This document shows positions 26,184 through 34,600 of a stretch of DNA of 64,000 bases, one piece after another. Position 1 is the stretch's first letter. Every line of letters starts with the position of its first letter. The notes beneath the pieces are model-generated. The model did not search any database. It was not told the DNA's origin and saw only the letters and a list, made by a program, of their open reading frames with translations. The DNA is from JAIEPM01 sp964546815 (GTDB lineage: Bacteria > Cyanobacteriota > Vampirovibrionia > Obscuribacterales > Obscuribacteraceae). Location: assembly GCA_964546815.1 (NCBI GenBank), contig CAZJLR010000001.1, positions 604,907-668,906 of the forward strand, in the 5' to 3' direction. The position numbers and the translations under genes are program-made.

Positions 26184-26855
26184 TCAAGCCTCCAATTTGT
26201 AGCCGAGACCATGAATTGTCCTGAAAACAGACTCGCCCGTACCGACGTCAAGACGTTTCCGCAATCTACTTATATGCACTTTCACGACGTCAGTTGTTGA
26301 CTCAGAATCGGAGGGCCATACCCTGGAAACGATTGTCTCGGCGTTGAAAACAACGCCTGGGTGCCGCATGAAGAACTCGAGCAACTGCAATTCTTTTGGC
26401 AGCAGCTGTATTTCCTTTCCATCTAAGAAGACTCTTTTCTTCTCTGTTTCCATCATCAGCCTGCCAACAACCAGATTGTTATCCAGCATCTGCGCCGGTC
26501 GTCTCAAAAGCGCACGAATTCTGGCAGAAAGTTCACCCAACTCGAATGGTTTCACCAGGTAGTCGTCGCAGCCGGCGTCCAAGCCCCCGATGCGATCGTC
26601 TAGTTCTCGGCGTCCAGTGAGCATTAAAATAGGTGTTTTGCCTCCGCGATCTCTAAATTGGCGGCAGACTTCGACACCGCTGTACTTGGGCAACTCCCAA
26701 TCGAGCAGAACGATGTCGTACTGACTTACCTTTAAATAGTAGAGAGCCTGCTCGCCATCTTCAGCGTGATCTACCGTGTGGTTGTCGGCAACAAGCCATT
26801 CTTTAGTGTTTGTTGCAAGAACTGGATTGTCTTCAACCAGCAAAATCCTAGCCAC
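26184..26855 (-). CDS. OmpR/PhoB-family response regulator (orphan)
   Basis: 223 aa: a receiver domain with acidic pair near EDN (8-10), phospho-acceptor Asp52 (LLDWELP), Thr in MLTGR and Lys in YLVKPF. Then a winged-helix DNA-binding domain with the typical KELQLLEFFMRHPG, RVWPSDSESTTDVVKVHISRLR and HGLGYKLEA. The start is GTG with AGGGG upstream. No histidine kinase is adjacent. It closely resembles the regulator at 58766. Both neighbouring genes carry matching 11-bp repeat elements, so it is the natural candidate to bind them. Confidence 0.95.
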   Translation of the reverse strand: MARILLVEDNPVLATNTKEWLVADNHTVDHAEDGEQALYYLKVSQYDIVLLDWELPKYSGVEVCRQFRDRGGKTPILMLTGRRELDDRIGGLDAGCDDYLVKPFELGELSARIRALLRRPAQMLDNNLVVGRLMMETEKKRVFLDGKEIQLLPKELQLLEFFMRHPGVVFNAETIVSRVWPSDSESTTDVVKVHISRLRKRLDVGTGESVFRTIHGLGYKLEA

Positions 26856-26888
26856 TTTACGACCCCTTGACTCCTCAAAGCTTTGTCA

Positions 26889-26943
26889 GTTTACCATCCT
26901 GCAACCTTTGGTTTACCAGCCTTTCACCACTGAAGGCTATTCT
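26889..26943 (+). promoter_or_regulatory. 11-bp direct-repeat operator and -10 box of the 26970 gene
   Basis: GTTTAC at 26889-26894 and 26911-26916 and a degenerate TTTCAC at 26922-26927 keep the 22- and 11-bp spacing of the pilus-operon element. The spacer CTGCAACCTTT is identical. The last repeat ends 10 nt before TATTCT (26938-26943), the likely -10 box. The element points toward the plus-strand gene at 26970. Confidence 0.7.
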
Positions 26944-26969
26944 AAAAAAGTAAGCAGGAGGACGAACAA

Positions 26970-27347
26970 ATGAACGGCATTCTTAAAAAGGTATTCGGAT
27001 TTTTTCAGCAAGGCAATCAGGTAGCAGTAATGCAAGTGCCAAATAACGAATGGTCTGCAGTGAGAGCGCGTCTCCACAAGATTGAGCAGGAATTTGAAGG
27101 CGATGAAATCATAAATTGCAGTGCTGACGTTGCGCAAAATCAAAACGAAGCAATTCAATCTAACGAACCGAAAACTTTCCTAGAGATGTTGCCTGAAATA
27201 TCAAAACGCCCTCTGTACAAACAACCAAGCATAATGAATGCAAAAGACAGAAACAGCTTTGAACAAGTGAGACTCGACCTCAGCAACACACATAGACAAA
27301 TGATGGGTAGTATTCACGAATCATTGCAGCCACGATTTCAACGCTAA
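26970..27347 (+). CDS. Unrecognised 125-aa protein in the response-regulator regulon
   Basis: 125 aa, no signal peptide, no known family seen. It starts MNGILKKVFGFFQQGNQ and is charged and helical, with a middle rich in Asn/Gln. AGGAGG lies 6-7 nt before the ATG, a strong ribosome site. Its promoter region carries the same repeat operator as the pilus operon, so it is probably coexpressed with it. It could be a small cytoplasmic accessory factor; nothing more can be said from sequence. Confidence 0.75.
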   Translation: MNGILKKVFGFFQQGNQVAVMQVPNNEWSAVRARLHKIEQEFEGDEIINCSADVAQNQNEAIQSNEPKTFLEMLPEISKRPLYKQPSIMNAKDRNSFEQVRLDLSNTHRQMMGSIHESLQPRFQR

Positions 27348-27371
27348 TCATTAGACAGCTAAAGCAAACGG

Positions 27372-27398
27372 TTGTCATGCAACAGATTCATATATAAT
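27372..27398 (+). promoter_or_regulatory. Candidate promoter giving a leaderless SDR transcript
   Basis: A perfect TATAAT (27393-27398) ends 6 nt before the ATG at 27405, so transcription would start at or next to the start codon. TTGTCA (27372-27377) is a possible -35 with a short 15-nt spacer. No Shine-Dalgarno sequence precedes the ATG, consistent with a leaderless mRNA. Confidence 0.4.
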
Positions 27399-27404
27399 TG
27401 GCGA

Positions 27405-28199
27405 ATGGATTTAGGCATAACAGGAAAAACGGCGTTCATAAGTGGCTCGACAGCCGGCATTGGATTTGCCATTGCAGAAGGCTTAGCCCGCGAAGGCGTG
27501 CATGTCATAGTTAACGGGCGCACTCAAAACAGAGTCGACCTTGCCATTAAAGCTCTGAAAGTCAAAACAAAGAATGACAATATTAGCGGAGTAGCGTCAG
27601 ACTTTAGCACCGCCAATGGTGCAAACTTGGTAATTCAAGCATACCCGCATGTCGATATTTTAGTAAACAACGTTGGCATTTTTGAACCAAAAGAATTTGC
27701 AGACATCACTGATGAAGACTGGATGCGCACATTCGAAATAAACGTAATGAGCGGAGTACGCCTGAGTCGCGCATACTTCCCGACAATGTTGAAAAACAAT
27801 TGGGGGCGTATCGTTTTCATTTCGAGCGAATCTGGCGTAAACATTCCGGCTGAAATGATTCAATATGGACTTACAAAAACGGCCCAACTGGCCCTTGCTC
27901 GTGGACTTGCAGAAAACACAGCAGGCACAGGCGTAACAGTAAATTCTGTTCTCCCAGGACCAACCCGCTCTGAAGGTGTTGGGGTGTTTTTGGAAGAAAT
28001 GGCCAAGAAGTCTGGCAGCGACGCAGAAACGATTGAAAAAGAAGTCTTCCAAACACTGCGACCATCTTCACTAATTAAACGATTTGCATCAACAGAAGAA
28101 GTTGCGAATATGGTTGTCTACGTCTGCAGTACAGCAGCCGCAGCCACTAACGGCGCCTCACTCAGAGTCGACGGCGGCGTTGTTCGTTCGATAATTTAG
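27405..28199 (+). CDS. SDR family oxidoreductase
   Basis: 264 aa classical short-chain dehydrogenase/reductase, NAD(P)-dependent. The cofactor motif is SGSTAGIG near residue 12, with NNVG further down. Catalytic Ser in FISSES, and Tyr and Lys in QYGLTKTAQ. The C-terminus NGASLRVDGGVVRSII is typical of 3-oxoacyl-ACP-reductase-like members. NGR after strand 2 suggests NADP preference. I chose ATG 27405 because the Rossmann domain starts directly (MDLGITGKTAFISG); the longer frame from 27372 adds 11 residues through the promoter. Substrate unknown. Confidence 0.9.
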   Translation: MDLGITGKTAFISGSTAGIGFAIAEGLAREGVHVIVNGRTQNRVDLAIKALKVKTKNDNISGVASDFSTANGANLVIQAYPHVDILVNNVGIFEPKEFADITDEDWMRTFEINVMSGVRLSRAYFPTMLKNNWGRIVFISSESGVNIPAEMIQYGLTKTAQLALARGLAENTAGTGVTVNSVLPGPTRSEGVGVFLEEMAKKSGSDAETIEKEVFQTLRPSSLIKRFASTEEVANMVVYVCSTAAAATNGASLRVDGGVVRSII

Positions 28200-28243
28200 T
28201 CGTCGACAATCCGATCCTCAACTGCGATTTGCGACAGCGGAGC

Positions 28244-28720
28244 CTAGCGAGAAGCTTTGCTAGTGTTATAGCTGAGGGCTTGTTTGTTGTAGGTGTAAGC
28301 CACTGAATATTCGCATTTGCTGCCGGCTTTCAATTGGCTTGGTGCAGCAATCAATATTGTGATGGTATTTCCGGTTTCGTTGTTTGTAGCGGTCAATTTG
28401 TCATTGTTCGAAGCTTCGGATGTGATTGTCCATTTGTATTGTGGCAAGTACATACGGTAGAAATCGAGAACTGAAGATGCGATGTCTTTGCTTTCGTATC
28501 GCATACAAACGATTGGTCCAGAAAAGGTGTTGGCGAAATAGCTGCCTTGCTCGAATTTCTTTCTGCCTGCATATTCCGGCACAGCGGGAAGTTGAACAGG
28601 TACAGAAAACAATACTGGTTTGTACTGATTTACGGGGTTAGCGCTTGCATTAACTGCAGGCACTGCGGCAAAAGAGAAAGCCATGAAAAATGAAAGAACT
28701 TTGCCGGTTAAACTTGTCAT
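28244..28720 (-). CDS. Secreted protein of unknown function
   Basis: 158 aa. The signal peptide (VLSFFMAFSFAAVPAVNASA) is followed by a roughly 130-residue globular domain. The pattern IASSVLDFYRMYLPQYKWTI and the later NTITILIAAPS resemble small periplasmic proteins that measure or bind at the envelope, but I do not recognise a named family. It is preceded by an exceptional promoter: four exact 11-bp direct repeats ending 10 nt before TATTAT. Convergent to the SDR gene. Confidence 0.75.
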   Translation of the reverse strand: MTSLTGKVLSFFMAFSFAAVPAVNASANPVNQYKPVLFSVPVQLPAVPEYAGRKKFEQGSYFANTFSGPIVCMRYESKDIASSVLDFYRMYLPQYKWTITSEASNNDKLTATNNETGNTITILIAAPSQLKAGSKCEYSVAYTYNKQALSYNTSKASR

Positions 28721-28768
28721 TGCCTGCTTCTCCCCGAATCACTGCTGGCGTTTCCTGCCCACAATTTG

Positions 28769-28822
28769 ATAATAGGGAAAAGTTTTGAGCGAGCATTGAG
28801 GGATTTTTGAGCAAAGTTTGAA
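28769..28822 (-). promoter_or_regulatory. Four 11-bp direct repeats plus -10 box
   Basis: On the plus strand TTGAG/TTGAA begins at 28785, 28796, 28807 and 28818, four copies with exact 11-bp spacing (YTCAA on the minus strand). The repeats end 10 nt before TATTAT (28774-28769). No -35 is recognisable. This is the layout of a promoter activated by an OmpR/PhoB-type regulator bound as head-to-tail dimers. The half-site differs from the GTTTAC type at 26.1 and 26.9 kb, so a different regulator may bind. Confidence 0.7.
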
Positions 28823-28876
28823 CACCTGGCCGGGGCGCCGGCCAGTGGATCTAGAGCGCGAGGGTTGGCGACGCGA

Positions 28877-29584
28877 CTAAGGGCGGAATTCGATGAGACT
28901 GGAGTCGCGGGCGATTATTGGGGCTTCGGCAGGCTCTGGCTCACCGAGCATTCTTCTGAGGTTTGTCCTCAGAATCTTTTGGACATGGTGAGGGTGTGCC
29001 GAGGCATCGATGACTTTGAACTGAAATTCGTCAGTCATCTTCTCGTATTCATGAATTATCTTCGACTGGTAGAGCTTAAATGATTGGTACAGGTCGGCAG
29101 ACATACCGATGTCGCGACCAGACTCGTAAAAGTCTAGTCCGCCTCTGTCAGTGATTATTCGGCGGATCAAATCATCTATAGGCATTCTCAAATAAAAAAC
29201 CAGGTCAGGCGCCGGGGCAAATCCATAAAGCTTGCGCACCCAGGCGGCATCGGCACCACGCACAACGTCACGAGCAAATGCTGTGTGAATGTAGCGATCG
29301 GCAATAACAATAAAACCGGCTTTCAGTGCGGGAATTATTACCCTATTAAGCCTGTCGGCAAGGTCAGTTGCATATAGTAGCGAGAAAGTAATTGTGTTCA
29401 ACGCATTTTTTGATTTGGCTTTATCGATTGCGTTTGAAATGAGCTCAGACGATTTCCATTCGGATACGGCTACTCCATAGCCTTCCACTTCAAGGTAATG
29501 CTTTAGCAACTCAGCCTGAGTCGAGCGGCCAACGCCATCGGTTCCTTCAATCACAACTAATTTTCCTGGGTACTGTTCAGGCAC
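28877..29584 (-). CDS. dTMP-kinase-like protein with Walker A Lys to Arg change
   Basis: 235 aa of the thymidylate-kinase family, paralogous to the next gene. The P-loop reads EGTDGVGRSTQ: Arg20 (codon CGC) stands where Lys is nearly invariant. The rest of the fold is intact: the DRYIHTAFARD motif, the region around PDLVFYLRMP, and the lid-like RRIITDRGG. A C-terminal extension of about 20 residues (PAEAPIIARDSSLIEF) is absent in the sister. The active-site change suggests altered nucleotide handling or a regulatory/non-catalytic role. It lies 31 nt downstream of the sister gene, probably cotranscribed. Confidence 0.85.
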   Translation of the reverse strand: MPEQYPGKLVVIEGTDGVGRSTQAELLKHYLEVEGYGVAVSEWKSSELISNAIDKAKSKNALNTITFSLLYATDLADRLNRVIIPALKAGFIVIADRYIHTAFARDVVRGADAAWVRKLYGFAPAPDLVFYLRMPIDDLIRRIITDRGGLDFYESGRDIGMSADLYQSFKLYQSKIIHEYEKMTDEFQFKVIDASAHPHHVQKILRTNLRRMLGEPEPAEAPIIARDSSLIEFRP

Positions 29585-29615
29585 AGGATTCTCCTTGGGG
29601 CTCGACTTTGAAAAC

Positions 29616-30275
29616 TTAGCGATTCAACATTATCTGTCCGACCTTCTGGCGAAACAGAACTTGTTGCTCGTGTATAGGGTCGACAGCAGGCATTACACTC
29701 AAGCCAAACTCGTCGACCATCTGGTCATATTCGTTTATGACCATGCTTTGAAAAATCTGGAACGATTGCCTTGGGTCTGCCGAAAGTCCAATGTCCATGC
29801 CGGCTTCATAAAAGCCAGGCAATCGACTGGTGGCAATTCGGCTCAATGAAGTCTCGATGGGCACCCGGAAATACATTGCTGCATCAGGCTTAATGGCAAA
29901 CTCATAAAGGTTGCGCACCCACTCTTTATCCACACCACGAGCCACATCTCGGGCAAATGCAGTAAAACAATATCGGTCTGCCAACACTGTCAGCCCAGCC
30001 TTTAACGCTGGTTTGATAATGTTTTCCAGGCGATCGGCAAAATCTGTTGCATGCAGAAGGCTGAATGTAACAGGGATGAGGGTGTTGCTTCTTTTGGCTT
30101 CTTTTATCGTTTTGGAGATTAACTTAGAGGAATTCCATTGGGTAAAAATCACTTTTTGCCCCCGGTCTTCGAGCCAATTTTTAAGAAGATTAAGTTGTGT
30201 TGATTTACCCGAACCGTCAACGCCCTCAACGACTATGAGCTTTCCGGGGTAGTTATGTTTGTGCTGAAGGGCCAT
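29616..30275 (-). CDS. dTMP-kinase-like protein (canonical P-loop)
   Basis: About 219 aa. Phosphorylates dTMP to dTDP if the family call holds. Walker A EGVDGSGKSTQ with Lys24, then the DRYCFTAFARD motif and the PDAAMYFRVP strand. The sequence between motifs (WNSSKLISKTIKEAKRSN) differs from standard Tmk and is shared with the neighbouring paralog, so both belong to a divergent subgroup. I chose ATG 30275; the longer frame from 30446 would add 57 residues reading through the promoter of the divergent TPR gene. Confidence 0.85.
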   Translation of the reverse strand: MALQHKHNYPGKLIVVEGVDGSGKSTQLNLLKNWLEDRGQKVIFTQWNSSKLISKTIKEAKRSNTLIPVTFSLLHATDFADRLENIIKPALKAGLTVLADRYCFTAFARDVARGVDKEWVRNLYEFAIKPDAAMYFRVPIETSLSRIATSRLPGFYEAGMDIGLSADPRQSFQIFQSMVINEYDQMVDEFGLSVMPAVDPIHEQQVLFRQKVGQIMLNR

Positions 30276-30408
30276 ATTAAACCAGGTAGCAAAGATTAGA
30301 ACTCTTGACGGGCAAAGCCCGCAAAACTTCACTATTATAGACAGCGGTGTACTCGGACTCCAAACCGCTCGAGCACCCCAATAGCACTCCAAAAGGGGAG
30401 ACAAAGGT

Positions 30409-31368
30409 ATGTCCAAGAGAATCACTCTGCTAGCCGGCATGGCCATACTTCAGATAGGTTTTTGCCCAAGTCCATCTATGAGCGAAAATTCTAGTGCTGA
30501 CGATATTCCCCCAAATACAGAGTCAATTTCAGAAACAGCAGACGCCGAAAAACCTGCCAAATTCATCCAGAAAGTTGACGAGCCGGAAGTTGCGCCAAAG
30601 AAAGCGCTTTCAGATATAGATGGCGACAAAACAGTTTTAAGCTCAAAGAAGTCTAAAAAGGTCAAAGAAGAAGTCGAGGACGACAAAGACTCTGAAGACA
30701 AAGACATCGAAAAGCAAGACAAAGAATCGGCTGCTAATGCATTTATGAGTCAGGACGACTCTCACCAGGGCTCAAACATCGACCCGCTCGCTTTTTATCA
30801 GGCCGGTCTGCGCTTTATGAGAGAAAAGAAATATCAGGCTGCACTCGACTCCTTCAACAAGGCTCTTGAGCTCAACCCCAAATACCACGAAGCTTCATTC
30901 AGGAAAGCTCAGGTCTACCAACTCACAGGCTACGATAAGTATGCTGCACGTCGCTATCAGGATGTGCTCAACTACAGGCCAGACATGACCGAAGCAAGGC
31001 TAAATCTGGCTGCATTGCACCGCAAACACAAACATTACAGCGGCGCCGAAGAACAACTTCGCGAAGTCATCGCTCACAATTTCTATTCTTTCGAAGGGCA
31101 CTACAATCTGGCCAATGTTCTTGTAGAGGACAACAAACCGGAAGAAGCTCTGAAAGAATACAAACTTTGCCTCAAGTTAAAACCAAACAATCCTATGGTG
31201 CACAACAATCTTGGTGTATTGTTCTTGCAACGCAATTATTCTGAAGAAGCACTGCAAGAGTTCCGCAAGGCGGCGCAGTTATCGCCGAAAAACCCAATTT
31301 TCACCACCAATATTCAAACAACTCAAAAGTTGATTGCAGAAAAGAAATCCAAAGGATTGACCATGTAG
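30409..31368 (+). CDS. Secreted TPR-repeat protein
   Basis: 319 aa. A signal peptide (ITLLAGMAILQIGFCPSPSM) with a possible cleavage or lipidation near GFCPS is followed by an acidic/basic disordered linker of about 100 residues (many Lys/Asp/Glu). Four to five TPR units then run from about residue 125 to 305 (for example DPLAFYQAGLRFMREKKYQA and NPMVHNNLGVLFLQRNYSEE). A GGGGAG ribosome site precedes the ATG. It ends only 3 nt from the convergent 1036-aa gene. Role as an envelope scaffold is inferred. Confidence 0.85.
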   Translation: MSKRITLLAGMAILQIGFCPSPSMSENSSADDIPPNTESISETADAEKPAKFIQKVDEPEVAPKKALSDIDGDKTVLSSKKSKKVKEEVEDDKDSEDKDIEKQDKESAANAFMSQDDSHQGSNIDPLAFYQAGLRFMREKKYQAALDSFNKALELNPKYHEASFRKAQVYQLTGYDKYAARRYQDVLNYRPDMTEARLNLAALHRKHKHYSGAEEQLREVIAHNFYSFEGHYNLANVLVEDNKPEEALKEYKLCLKLKPNNPMVHNNLGVLFLQRNYSEEALQEFRKAAQLSPKNPIFTTNIQTTQKLIAEKKSKGLTM

Positions 31369-31371
31369 TCT

Positions 31372-34300
31372 TCAATTCTGCGTCAGGTACTGATGGCAGA
31401 GTGACTTCCAGTTTTTGCGAAAATCATTCAACGCAAATATTTTTGACTCTTCAGCAGGCAAGAGCATATCCGTTTGTTCTGGATTGCGTGCTTTTAGATA
31501 TTGTGTTCGCCTGGTGCTGCCGGAATAAACGTCGTAATGACAGACTGTTTCCCAACGATTGTCCTTCTGCAAGCGCAAGCTGATTCGTATTCCATGGGCA
31601 TCACTGGTGAAACACTCCGATTGCAGAATCTTCACGCCATCTGCCAAAATTTCGCTGAATGGCGGCAGAAAACTCAGTTTTGCATCGACTAGCTTGGTGG
31701 CTCTGTCTTCGACTTCAGCAGCATCCGTTGAATCCATTTTGGCATTCACAGATTTTCGAGATAGTATCTTGCCAGATTGAATCTTGCCGTTGAATCTAAA
31801 TAACATCGGCCTGGTTTCTGACTGGTCTTCATTTATTTCAGCCGTTTTGGTGTCGATGCCGTTCGATGCCATCACGCCGAATTTAGCACCGCTTGAAGGA
31901 ACAGTTCGGGTATCTATATCGCGAGACTTAACTGTGTTGGTATCGATACCGAGTGATGCTACTGTACGGGTATCGGCTCCGCGTGATGGAACAGTTTTTG
32001 AATCAATAGCACGAAGAGTTACGCTACGAGTCTCGGGTTCGCGCACTTTCGCTTGTTCGATTAGTCGTTTAAGTGCACTGCTCCCTGCGCTATTGGACAT
32101 TTCAATACGCTTTGGCTGACCTTGTTCTAATAGCGTCTTGAATATAAAGATCAGTTGAGACTGTTGCTTTGCGTTAAACTTCGAAAAGTCTGGCTGGATG
32201 CCTCCCTTCAAGATCAGGCGCAGAGCGTTGAGTTCGCTTTTGCCAAGGCCGCGCAATGCGTCGGCAATCGCGCTGTCCTTTGAGCCAAATTTTTGTTTTG
32301 GGTTTTTAATTAGCTGCTCAATTATTTTGCAAGCTTGCAAGCGAGTTTCTCCAGGAAGCTTCGCAACTCTCAAACTCAAATCTTCCAGCCTCAAAACTCT
32401 TGAAGTTCTTCCTAATTTGGATTCAAGCCCCTGTCCTTCTCCACTCTTGCCTTTGATAATGAGGTCTTTAGCCGGAACCACTGCACCAATTTTGATACCA
32501 TCTTTAGACCCAAGGGTTCGATGTATTGGCCCGTTTATTTTGTCGATGATTTCCTTGCGTGCAGACAAGGAGAGTTTTCTTCCTTGGGCATCAAGAATAC
32601 GAGTCCCCACCTCAGTCTTACCTGCAAGAATAAGTCCAATTTTTATACCGTTTTTCCATCCCAGACTTTTGTCTATAGGACCATTGAGCTTGTCTATCAG
32701 GTCTTTGCGCTCTCCAATAGTCAACTTGCTGCCCTTCAAGTCGATAGCGCGTGAATTTTTGAGGTCATTCTGTTCGACTGAATTGCGAAATTTCCCTTCG
32801 ACGCCAAGAATATTCTTCGGCATCGGCTCAATCTGACCCAGCTGAGGTTTCGCTGTTGCATTCTCAACCCTGGGGTCGGCATGATTAACGAGTACACCGG
32901 GAATACGCAAATCCGAATTATTGGAATGCGGCATTTGATTTTGCGCCAGATCGTGTAAAGGACGGGTCCGTTCTAATGTAGAAGGAACCTGCAAGGGCAA
33001 AGAGAACTTATTCTCGCTCGACTTACTCTCGGAAGCATCTAATTTGCCGTCCAGAGACTTTTGCATGGACTGCGGATTGGCGCGCTCATACTGCGAATGC
33101 GCGGCATCCATTTTTTGCCTTTCTAGTTGCTCTTGTTGACGAATCAGCTCTTCGCGATTAGCTCTCTGAAGCACGTCAGAGTTATAAGCTTTGAAATTGG
33201 CAGCCGCCGGCTCTGCATTCACTTTCGAATTAGCCTGGAATTCCTTGCTGGACTGCGCAAGAAATGGATTCTTTTCAGAGTTTGATGCAATCAAAGGACC
33301 TTCGGCAGACAGATTTGTTTTTGCTGCGCCGGGACGAAAGGGATTAAAATCTGCAGCAGACGTTTTACCTTGTTCAGATGCAGGGGAAATTCTGTTCTGC
33401 TCAGTTGGTACATTATTGTTCTTGCGCTGCTCAGGAAGAGGTCCCGACTCAGGACTTTTCTCATTTTGATTGACATCAGATTTAGTGCCTGGCTTGTCAC
33501 CGGGCTGAGGCTTATTATCAAGCCGAAAATTCGAGCTGTACAATACATCACCAAGTGAATCAACTTTGTTGCCCTTTTGATCCACAAAGCCTTTTCCCTC
33601 AACATATTTGCCCTGGTAAACACCGGCACTTTCAGCGGGCGATTTCACGTTGGCGGTATAGCTAGCAACGTTACCTTTCTCGTCGTATTTAACTTCGAGT
33701 ACATTTCCTTTTGAATCGTAAGCTCGGCGAGTTTCGCCTGGTTTACCTTTGTCGAGATCGTTAGGATTTAAGTTCTTCGCAGATTCCTCGCGTTCAACTT
33801 TCGCGGTTTCAGCCATTTGATTGCGAATTTCTTGCTGGCGAGTATCAATTTGCTGTTCTAATGAACTCTTGCTGGACTCAACCTTCTCAGCAGAGCTTTG
33901 AAGCGAATTAAATGAAGCAAGCAAATTTGGATTAGCGCTTAGTTCTTGGCGAATATTCTCTGTTTGCGCTGCTGTCAATTTGTAGGTAACTGGATCAGCC
34001 TCAGACAAGTAAGGAATCGCCGAGGAAATTCGACGCCTGTCCTCACTGGGTAACTTATTGAACTCGTTTACGAAAGCAGCTAACTTCGAAACCTTTTCGG
34101 TCTCAAGCGCAATACGTTCGGGAGTCCAGTTTTCTCGCTCTTGCTGCCTTCCTTCACTGAGTTTTGCATATTCGGTCAGGTTCTCAAAATGATGCTTCCT
34201 GGCGCTGTGCAAGTTTTGAAAAAGTGGATCGGCTGCAGTGCCACTCTCCTCCACGCCTGCGGAGTTTTGAAATTTCGCCACTAATTCGTTGCCGGCAAAA

Positions 34301-34482
34301 GCGCCTTTATTGAAGCTTGCTGAGCCTGCATTACGCCCGTCGCGGCTTGTCGACGGCGCTCCACTAATGAAATCGCATATGTCATCGAACAATTTCTTTG
34401 ATGTTAGCTCGGAAGAGAACGACGGCGTTTCTCCTTCTTTGCTTTCGCTATTCCCGCCAATCCAAGGCGCATCAAAACCCAC
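31372..34482 (-). CDS. Large repeat-containing protein of unknown function
   Basis: 1036 aa with no signal peptide. The GTG start has AGGAGG 7 nt upstream. The first 230 residues are charged and helical. Then a short YD-like segment (RRAYDSKGNVLEVKYDEKGN) recalls the 1311-aa protein at 50690. A disordered Pro/Asn/Gln region follows, then two tandem repeats of about 50 aa, each carrying NGPIxxxLGxKxGIKIG (residues around 600-690). Next is a helical domain, then five 11-residue repeats of the type DTRTVPSRGA. The C-terminal 100 residues look folded (GIRISLRLQKDNRWETVCHY). Probably a secreted or surface effector, but the export route is not visible. Confidence 0.85.
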   Translation of the reverse strand: MGFDAPWIGGNSESKEGETPSFSSELTSKKLFDDICDFISGAPSTSRDGRNAGSASFNKGAFAGNELVAKFQNSAGVEESGTAADPLFQNLHSARKHHFENLTEYAKLSEGRQQERENWTPERIALETEKVSKLAAFVNEFNKLPSEDRRRISSAIPYLSEADPVTYKLTAAQTENIRQELSANPNLLASFNSLQSSAEKVESSKSSLEQQIDTRQQEIRNQMAETAKVEREESAKNLNPNDLDKGKPGETRRAYDSKGNVLEVKYDEKGNVASYTANVKSPAESAGVYQGKYVEGKGFVDQKGNKVDSLGDVLYSSNFRLDNKPQPGDKPGTKSDVNQNEKSPESGPLPEQRKNNNVPTEQNRISPASEQGKTSAADFNPFRPGAAKTNLSAEGPLIASNSEKNPFLAQSSKEFQANSKVNAEPAAANFKAYNSDVLQRANREELIRQQEQLERQKMDAAHSQYERANPQSMQKSLDGKLDASESKSSENKFSLPLQVPSTLERTRPLHDLAQNQMPHSNNSDLRIPGVLVNHADPRVENATAKPQLGQIEPMPKNILGVEGKFRNSVEQNDLKNSRAIDLKGSKLTIGERKDLIDKLNGPIDKSLGWKNGIKIGLILAGKTEVGTRILDAQGRKLSLSARKEIIDKINGPIHRTLGSKDGIKIGAVVPAKDLIIKGKSGEGQGLESKLGRTSRVLRLEDLSLRVAKLPGETRLQACKIIEQLIKNPKQKFGSKDSAIADALRGLGKSELNALRLILKGGIQPDFSKFNAKQQSQLIFIFKTLLEQGQPKRIEMSNSAGSSALKRLIEQAKVREPETRSVTLRAIDSKTVPSRGADTRTVASLGIDTNTVKSRDIDTRTVPSSGAKFGVMASNGIDTKTAEINEDQSETRPMLFRFNGKIQSGKILSRKSVNAKMDSTDAAEVEDRATKLVDAKLSFLPPFSEILADGVKILQSECFTSDAHGIRISLRLQKDNRWETVCHYDVYSGSTRRTQYLKARNPEQTDMLLPAEESKIFALNDFRKNWKSLCHQYLTQN

Positions 34483-34600
34483 GGCAAAGCCTCCTGGAAT
34501 TATTTCGCCAACGGGGTGAATTAAGCGATGTTCATATATTCGTCATCAAACGTGACAGGACTGTTCCTCGCCTTGCGGAAAATACGAAGTCAGCAAAGGA

